A stretch of DNA of 22,460 nt from JBDUDK01 sp040002995. GTDB taxonomy: Bacteria; Actinomycetota; Acidimicrobiia; Acidimicrobiales; Ilumatobacteraceae. The notes below the pieces were generated by a model. It ran no database searches. It was not told where the DNA came from and saw nothing but the letters and a program-made list of their open reading frames with translations. The stretch spans positions 1-22,460 of the forward strand of contig JBDUDK010000070.1 in assembly GCA_040002995.1 (NCBI GenBank), written 5' to 3'. Below, one piece after another: positions 15,024 to 22,460 of this stretch (within the stretch, counting starts at the first letter, position 1; the number at the start of each line of letters is the position of its first letter). A program made the position numbers and the translations under genes.

Positions 15024-17300
15024 GTGCTGGTCACCGAGCCCGTCGAAACGTCCTCCGCCCTCGATGAACCAGCGGCGCCACCCGTCATGGACAAGCCGCC
15101 GGCGCTGGCGCGGACTTCGAACCGAGGCGTGTTCGTGGGCGCCGTCGCTTCGGTCTTAGGAGCACTAGTGATCGCGACGTTCGCGCTCCAGCTGTGGCGG
15201 GCCGACCTCAGCGAACCGTTCGTCTACCAACACGACTACACCTACTTCACTGACGTCGCCCAGACCATCAACGACACGGGTTGGTACGAACACCAACCTC
15301 GACTCGGAGCGCCCTTCGAGCAGAACATGGGCGACTACCCCGTTGCGGCCGAGAACTTCCAAATGCTTGTGGGCTTCAAGGCCTTGTCGTTCGTCACCGA
15401 CAGCGGAGCCACCATCACTGATCTCTGGGTCATCCTGTCGTTCCCACTCGTCGCGCTGTCGGCGTTCCTGGTGCTGCACCGTCTTCGCATCAGGCAGCTG
15501 CTCGCGGTCAGCCTCGCGTTGCTGTACTCGTTCTTGCCGTACCACCTGTCCCACGTTCAGCAAGGACACATGCAGCTCGTCGGGTACTACGTCGTGCCCG
15601 TCGCCGTGTTGATGTTGTTGTTGCATCTGGGCCAGCAACCTTTCTTCGCCGACGTCGTGACTGCGCCGAGGGGCACGCGGTTGCGAACCGCGCTCGGACG
15701 ACGCAATCTCCTCGCGCTGGGCGCGAGCGTCTTCATTGCGACGGGTGGCCTCTACTACACGGTGTTCTTCGTGCTGCTTCTACTCGGAGGCACCGCGCTG
15801 AAGGTCTTTTCCGATCGCGTGGTGGCGCGAATTCACGGCGCGCTCGTCTTATGCCTCGGGGTCGGGGCAACGCTGGCGCTGATCTCGATTCCCAACATCT
15901 TGTATGTGAGGAGCCACGGCCAGAACCCGTGGGGCGTCGGACGCGCGATCCTCGACTCGGAGGTGTTCGGGCTCAAGTTGTCCTACCTGCTCCTGCCCAC
16001 TCAGGGGCATCGAATCGCGGGCCTCGCCGCCATCCCCGAGCGGCTGGTTGACCCGCTCCTACCGTCGGAAGGGGGCCAAGCGCTCGGCCTCATCGGCGCG
16101 ATCGCGTTCGTCGGTCTCCTCGTCCATCTCGCCCGCCGGGCGCTCGGTCAGCGGCCCCCCGAGCAGCGTCCCTACGGCATCGTCGCTGTGCTCGCGTTGC
16201 TCGCCACATTGATCGGCACGGCGGCGGGCTTCTCGCTCATCTTTGCCGCGACGATCAGCTCCAACATTCGGGCGTGGAGCCGCATCGGCGTGGTGATCGC
16301 GTTCCTCTGTTTCGTGGCCGTCGGCTGGGTTGTTCAAGACGGCATTCCGCAACTGGCTCGACGCGTGAATCTCACCACCCGTGGCCTGGCTCTTCTCGTG
16401 CCGGTGGCCCTGCTCGGGGTCGGCCTCCTCGACCAGACAAACAAGAGCGACGTCCCGCAATACACGGCTATCGATACGGCCTGGAAAAGCGACGCGGCGT
16501 TCGTCGGGGCGATCGAACAACGGTTGCCCACTGGCGCGATGGTCTACCAATTGCCGTACATCTTCTTCGCCGGCTCCCCGACACGCGCTGATCTCCAGGG
16601 CTACGACCTCATGAAGGGGTTCAGCCATTCCAAGGATCTGCGGTGGAGCTATGGAGGGTTGCAAGGGCGTGAAGCCGACTGGCAGTACGGCGCGAGTCAC
16701 CTCGCGCCCGACGACCTCGTTGCCCTACTGGCCGGGGCCGGATTCTATGGACTCACGATCGACCGCGCCGGCTACGACGACCACGCGGCGGAGCTCGAGC
16801 GCGCGTTGACCGCGTTCATCGGCGGTCCAGACCTCGTGAGCCCCGACAAGCGGCTCTCGTTTTTCGATCTGTCGAAGGCTCAGGCGAGTCTGCACCGCGA
16901 CGCGACGACGGGATGGTTCGAGAACGCCAGTGGCCGACCGGTGCCCGCCGCCACAGCCGACGTCCCCGACGCGCGGATTGCACTCGGACCTGTGGGCGAC
17001 ACCGACACCGCCGATCTCTCGACTGGCGCCCCTACCCGGCTCGATGTGTACGGCCTCACGAATCGCACGGTGTCGGTCGAGGTCGTGGCCACGGTGGACG
17101 TCGAGGGTGTGGTTCCCGCCGATCTCGCACTCAACGTCGGCGGCCAAACCGTGCCCATCACGCGTGACGGCCAAGAGGTGAGGATCCCGTTCAGCGCGCC
17201 GATGGGGAAGACGACGATCGGTGTGGCGATCGTGGGCCCCGCGGCTATAGGCACGGCACGCGCGCAACTGCACATCGTGCGAGTCGACGTCGACGCCTGA
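15024..17300 (+). CDS. Large polytopic membrane protein, probable GT-C type glycosyltransferase
   Basis: The 758-residue protein has a cytoplasmic tail of about 34 residues and a first helix at about 35-56. A loop follows with YQHDYTYF (D71), GWYEHQPRLGAPFEQNMGDYP and AAENF. About ten more hydrophobic segments run to about residue 480. The remaining part is extracytoplasmic, first a mixed domain (about 490-625) with QGYDLMKGFSHSKDLRWSYG, then a beta-rich domain with few charges (about 640-758). The Asp in the first loop and the DYP phrase fit GT-C enzymes that use lipid-linked sugars. I recall similar uncharacterised actinobacterial proteins but cannot name a substrate. The start is GTG at 15024; ATG at 15087 is an alternative. 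It follows nadA by 37 nt and ends 6 nt from the converging uvrA stop. Confidence 0.85.
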   Translation: MLVTEPVETSSALDEPAAPPVMDKPPALARTSNRGVFVGAVASVLGALVIATFALQLWRADLSEPFVYQHDYTYFTDVAQTINDTGWYEHQPRLGAPFEQNMGDYPVAAENFQMLVGFKALSFVTDSGATITDLWVILSFPLVALSAFLVLHRLRIRQLLAVSLALLYSFLPYHLSHVQQGHMQLVGYYVVPVAVLMLLLHLGQQPFFADVVTAPRGTRLRTALGRRNLLALGASVFIATGGLYYTVFFVLLLLGGTALKVFSDRVVARIHGALVLCLGVGATLALISIPNILYVRSHGQNPWGVGRAILDSEVFGLKLSYLLLPTQGHRIAGLAAIPERLVDPLLPSEGGQALGLIGAIAFVGLLVHLARRALGQRPPEQRPYGIVAVLALLATLIGTAAGFSLIFAATISSNIRAWSRIGVVIAFLCFVAVGWVVQDGIPQLARRVNLTTRGLALLVPVALLGVGLLDQTNKSDVPQYTAIDTAWKSDAAFVGAIEQRLPTGAMVYQLPYIFFAGSPTRADLQGYDLMKGFSHSKDLRWSYGGLQGREADWQYGASHLAPDDLVALLAGAGFYGLTIDRAGYDDHAAELERALTAFIGGPDLVSPDKRLSFFDLSKAQASLHRDATTGWFENASGRPVPAATADVPDARIALGPVGDTDTADLSTGAPTRLDVYGLTNRTVSVEVVATVDVEGVVPADLALNVGGQTVPITRDGQEVRIPFSAPMGKTTIGVAIVGPAAIGTARAQLHIVRVDVDA

Positions 17301-17306
17301 CGGTCG

Positions 17307-20150
<2,844 letters not shown>

Positions 20151-21332
20151 GTGCTGGAGCCTACCGGGCCGTCCACCCCTGGATCGAACGCATGTTTGGG
20201 GCGAAGGGCGGCCTTGAGTTCGTGGGCCGTGCACCAGATAAGTAGCGCGTTCCGCGCGACCAGGATCAGCTCCAAGACGGGGCTGGTGAACCCGAGCGAG
20301 CCGTAGAACATGAGGTCGGCGAACGTGAGCAGGCTGGTCGCGGCGAAGAGCGGTCCGATCAGGCGATCGCCGTCGGTCGCGGCCAGAACGACGAAGGGCA
20401 GCACCCAGATGACGTACTGCGGCGAGATGATGCGGGTGCTCACCAGCAGGGCAAACACGAGTGCGCCAGCCAGCCGGACGGGATCTCCCCCGCGCCGGCG
20501 CACGACGATCGCGGAAGCCACCACGAGCGCGATCCAGGCCACCGTCAGCACCTGATCGAGATGATCAAGCGCGCCGAGACGCACGACCCACGCGCCCGAT
20601 ACGAACTCGGGGGCCCGCCCGGCGAGCAGGCCGATCGTGCCGAACACGCTCTCCACTTCGTAGCCCGCGCCTTTTCGGTACTGCAGGAAGTCGCCGAACC
20701 CGCTGGGCGAGAACGCGTACCACGCCGAAACGAGCACGGCGGCGAGGCCGAGGCAGCGCGCTACGTCGGCGCGCCGGCGGCGCACGAAGGGGATGACGAT
20801 GAGAACGATCGGCCACAGGCGGAAGCCGAAGCCGGCGATCACCGGTCCGTCGGCCCGTCGCCCGTCGGCGTAGGCAACGAGGGCAAGGCACGCGCAGAAC
20901 ACCGTGACGGCGTCGAACCGATACCAGGCGATGGTGAACAACGGGATGCCGCACGCGAACCACCAGATGCTGACGGTCCGTTCGTGCTCCGGCCGGAGCC
21001 GGACGAGTAGTCGCCAAGTGCCGTAGGACGCGCCCGCCGAGACCGCGGCGAACACCGTCGCGAAGCCGTTCACCGCCATCACACGCGAGAGGGCAACGAG
21101 CGGAAGGGTGAAGGGTGGGAACTCCCAGAGGAAATCGCGGTAGGGCAGGTGGTGCCATCCCATCAACGTGAACTTGCGCCAGAAGAGGTGGACGTCGGCC
21201 CAGCAGTTCGAGGGGAGGAACGCGAGGCCCATCACCGCGGCCGTCACGTGGGCGACCGCCACCAGCCGGCGCTGCTTGGGGCTCACTATGTATGAGTCGG
21301 CCGCCGGGCGGGCCGAGTTGACCTCTGGAGGG

Positions 21333-22460
21333 CTATCCGACCTCGCGAAGTTCCCGCTTCAGGTCCTTGATCTCGTCCCGGAGGCGAGCGGCGTATTCGA
21401 ACCTGAGGTCAGTGGCGGCCTGGTTCATCTCCTCTTCCAGCATGAGGATCAGGCGGCGCAACTCGTCGTGGGGCAATTCGGCGAGGTCGACCCGCTGCTT
21501 GTCGCGCCGAGTGGAGCGACGGTCCTTGCCGGGCATGGGCGTGCCCTCGCGGCCGCGCAACGAGGCCAGGATGTCGGTGACGGCCTTGCGGATGGTCTGG
21601 GGATCGATGTTGTGCTCGGCGTTGTAGGTCTCTTGCCGGCCCCGCCGACGATTCGTCTCGCTGACGGCGCGCTGCATGGAGTCGGTGACGCGGTCGGCGT
21701 ACATCACGACTTGCCCGTCGACGTTTCGCGCGGCGCGGCCGATCATCTGAATCAGCGAGGTCTCGCTGCGGAGGAAGCCTTCTTTGTCTGCGTCGAGGAT
21801 GGCGACGAGCGAGACCTCAGGGAGGTCGAGACCTTCGCGGAGCAAGTTGATGCCGACCAACACGTCGAACTCGCCGAGGCGTAGGTCGCGGAGGATCTCG
21901 ATCCGCTGAATCGTGTCGACCTCGCTGTGCAGATAGCGCACCCGCACGCCGAGCTCGAGCAAATAGTCGGTGAGGTCCTCGGCCATCTTCTTCGTGAGCG
22001 TGGTGACCAGCACGCGGTCGCCCTTGGTGACGCGCTTTTCGATCTGAACCATGAGATCGTCGATCTGGCCCTTGGTGGGCTTGATGATCACTTCGGGATC
22101 GACGAGGCCGGTGGGCCGCACGATCTGCTCGACCACCTGCGTCGACACTTGCAGCTCGTACTTGGCCGGCGTGGCCGAAAGGAAGATCACCTGATTGAGC
22201 CGCTCCATCACCTCTTCGAAGCGCAATGGCCGGTTGTCGCGCGCGCTCGGCAGTCGGAAGCCGTGCTCGACGAGCGTGTCCTTGCGGCTGCGGTCGCCCT
22301 CGTACTGCGCGTGCAACTGCGGCACGGCGACGTGGCTCTCGTCGATGACGAGGAGAAAGTCCTTCGGGAAGTAGTCGAGCAAGGTGAAAGGCGGCTCGCC
22401 GTAGCTGCGACCGTCGATGTGCATCGAGTAGTTCTCGATGCCGTTGCAGTAGCCGACCTC
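21333..22460 (-). CDS. uvrB: Excinuclease ABC subunit B (3' part; 5' end outside window)
   Basis: UvrB is the helicase-like subunit that verifies damage and recruits UvrC. The last 375 residues are present and the reading frame runs off the window edge. Visible in order are EVGYCNGIENYS, the DEAD-like motif LVIDESHV, LSATPAKYE (motif III), LVTTLTKKMAEDLT (motif IV), LLREGLDLPEVSLVAILDADKEGF (two blocks of motif V), QMIGRAARN (motif VI) and the C-terminal UVR domain (DLRFEYAARLRDEIKDLK) that contacts UvrC. A linker of about 25 residues rich in Arg, Lys and Asp precedes the UVR domain. Compared with the usual NYSRH, position 13 of the visible part has Met (NYSMH). The N-terminal Walker A and damage-contact hairpin lie outside. 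Confidence 0.96.
   Translation of the reverse strand, partial: EVGYCNGIENYSMHIDGRSYGEPPFTLLDYFPKDFLLVIDESHVAVPQLHAQYEGDRSRKDTLVEHGFRLPSARDNRPLRFEEVMERLNQVIFLSATPAKYELQVSTQVVEQIVRPTGLVDPEVIIKPTKGQIDDLMVQIEKRVTKGDRVLVTTLTKKMAEDLTDYLLELGVRVRYLHSEVDTIQRIEILRDLRLGEFDVLVGINLLREGLDLPEVSLVAILDADKEGFLRSETSLIQMIGRAARNVDGQVVMYADRVTDSMQRAVSETNRRRGRQETYNAEHNIDPQTIRKAVTDILASLRGREGTPMPGKDRRSTRRDKQRVDLAELPHDELRRLILMLEEEMNQAATDLRFEYAARLRDEIKDLKRELREVG

Noticed and set aside
21297..21316. Hairpin TCGGCC/GGCCGA between uvrB and the GT87-type gene
   Set aside because: A 6-bp stem with an 8-nt loop and no T-tract is expected by chance at this GC content.

Overview
The window is a GC-rich, gene-dense piece of a bacterial chromosome, most likely from a high-GC actinobacterium and possibly an Acidimicrobiia-like lineage. 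The grounds are: mostly GTG or TTG starts (12 of 17 visible starts), very short intergenic gaps, an actinobacterial-type RapZ, an uvrC-rapZ-gap-pgk-tpiA-secG core order, and a lipoprotein linker rich in Ala, Thr, Gly and Pro. The class-level placement is inference. Almost everything is on the minus strand; only nadA and the large membrane protein after it are on the plus strand.

Reading in the minus-strand direction of transcription (high to low coordinates), the window opens inside uvrB (22460-21333). Next come a GT87-like membrane glycosyltransferase (21286-20105) and uvrA (20150-17307), whose start lies inside the 3' end of the glycosyltransferase gene. uvrA meets, tail to tail, a plus-strand pair: nadA (13883-14986) and a 758-residue polytopic membrane protein (15024-17300). 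Divergent from nadA, a second minus-strand run starts: a 319-residue membrane protein, uvrC, a SAM-dependent methyltransferase, rapZ, gap, pgk and tpiA. After a 285-nt spacer come a peptide-type ABC transporter (oppA, oppB, oppC, oppD, oppF), secG and tRNA-Leu(GAG).

Four functional themes are visible. (1) UvrA, UvrB and UvrC, the complete nucleotide excision repair excinuclease, are all encoded here but are interleaved with three membrane proteins. (2) Lower glycolysis (GAPDH, PGK, TPI) follows rapZ, but yvcK/cuvA and whiA, which often separate rapZ from gap in Gram-positives, are missing. (3) A complete family-5 peptide importer sits between tpiA and secG, which are usually neighbours. (4) NadA starts NAD synthesis from iminoaspartate, without nadB or nadC nearby.

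The strongest anomaly is OppA. Its lipobox and linker are followed directly by the family's second segment, and the family's normal N-terminal segment is found instead at the extreme C-terminus. This looks like a naturally circularly permuted solute-binding protein. Other points of interest are a perfect 16-bp stem-loop between oppA and oppB, a chain of 4-nt GTGA/ATGA overlaps, a shortened PGK N-domain, and possible leaderless divergent promoters at nadA. I found no insertion sequence, CRISPR array, phage gene or integrase.
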